Below are positions 63,913-64,000 of a stretch of DNA of 64,000 nt, piece by piece (position 1 is the first letter of the stretch; every line of letters starts with the position of its first letter). The DNA is taken from NCBI RefSeq assembly GCF_038235435.1, contig NZ_CP151275.1:2046001-2110000 (forward strand), read 5' to 3'. Under the pieces are notes generated by a model that worked only from the letters and a program-made list of their open reading frames with translations, made no database searches and was not told where the DNA came from. The stretch comes from Niveibacterium sp. SC-1. Lineage in GTDB: Bacteria > Pseudomonadota > Gammaproteobacteria > Burkholderiales > Rhodocyclaceae. The translations under genes were made by a program, and so were the position numbers.

Positions 63913-64000
63913 TTAGCGGGGAATCAACTCGCGCCAGCTGATGCGGGATCCACCGGCACCTCTCAGATCTGTAGGTGTTGGCCGGGGCTTGCTGTCTTGC
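63913..64000 (-). CDS. pilY1: PilY1-like C-terminal end (partial)
   Basis: A minus-strand frame enters from the right edge and stops at 63913 (TAA), 16 bases before pilE. The 28 visible residues end GGSRISWRELIPR. An ending of the type G-R-[IL]-S-W-R-[EQ]-[IL] is usual for PilY1, the pilus-tip adhesin. With pilE directly after it, this fits the minor-pilin operon. Only the tail is visible. Confidence 0.6.
   Translation of the reverse strand, partial: QDSKPRPTPTDLRGAGGSRISWRELIPR

Overview
The window is GC-rich, almost fully coding chromosomal DNA with short intergenic gaps, many 4-nt ATGA/GTGA gene overlaps and hairpin-T-run terminators. The gene content (phasin, E. coli-like CheA/CheY/CheZ together with CheV, a yciB-yciI-bolA-parvulin string, a pilY1-pilE minor-pilin end, malate synthase A) fits a betaproteobacterium, most likely in or near the Rhodocyclales (Azoarcus/Thauera/Zoogloea relatives). 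That placement is inferred from gene content only. I see no phage, insertion sequence, CRISPR array, rRNA or tRNA gene.

Layout. 1-3.2 kb: end of a molybdenum cofactor operon (moeA tail, moaD, moaE), a TPR-like protein with a degenerate GGDEF domain, and a phasin. 3.2-10.8 kb: clpB behind a heat-shock-type promoter, an ArsR-type repressor with an Old Yellow Enzyme, a YebC-family protein, serB and a DAHP synthase. 10.8-14.9 kb: a small LprI-like protein, then modE divergent from modABC with a ModE box between them. 15-19.7 kb: the yciB-yciI-bolA-ppiC string preceded by an EnvZ/OmpR-type pair, divergent from a small secreted Met/Arg-rich protein. 19.8-21.9 kb: an EF-G-like GTPase.

22-32.6 kb is a chemotaxis block: a 45-aa membrane peptide and MCP, a NERD/SF1 helicase-like protein, a second MCP, two tandem cheV genes, cheY, cheZ and cheA. 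Three sigma-28 (FliA)-type promoters can be read in it. CheW, CheR and CheB are not present here. 32.6-48.9 kb is mostly housekeeping: NlpC/P60 peptidase, PhoH, peroxiredoxin, alaA-type aminotransferase, GNAT, hom, thrC, nadC, a DMT transporter, NAD(P)HX repair, DUF429, and tsaB-rimI-uracil-DNA glycosylase. 49-64 kb holds a large lipoprotein combining a phytase-like and a GDPD domain, an unknown exported protein, alkylation repair (ada/alkA plus ogt), copper export (copA, cueR), cardiolipin synthase, an outer-membrane barrel, malate synthase with a divergent LysR regulator, and the end of a type IV pilus minor-pilin operon.

Most notable: (1) the lipoprotein at 49.1-51.6 kb, whose GDPD barrel reads as circularly permuted and is inserted in the phytase-like domain; (2) an unannotated structured RNA candidate at about 57.53-57.70 kb with its own promoter, a perfect 14-bp palindrome on the -35 box, an anti-Shine-Dalgarno loop and a terminator; (3) a FliA-driven 45-aa membrane peptide translationally coupled to an MCP; (4) a CheZ with two extra N-terminal copies of a CheY-binding-like motif; (5) a 47-aa membrane protein gene with its own promoter and terminator.
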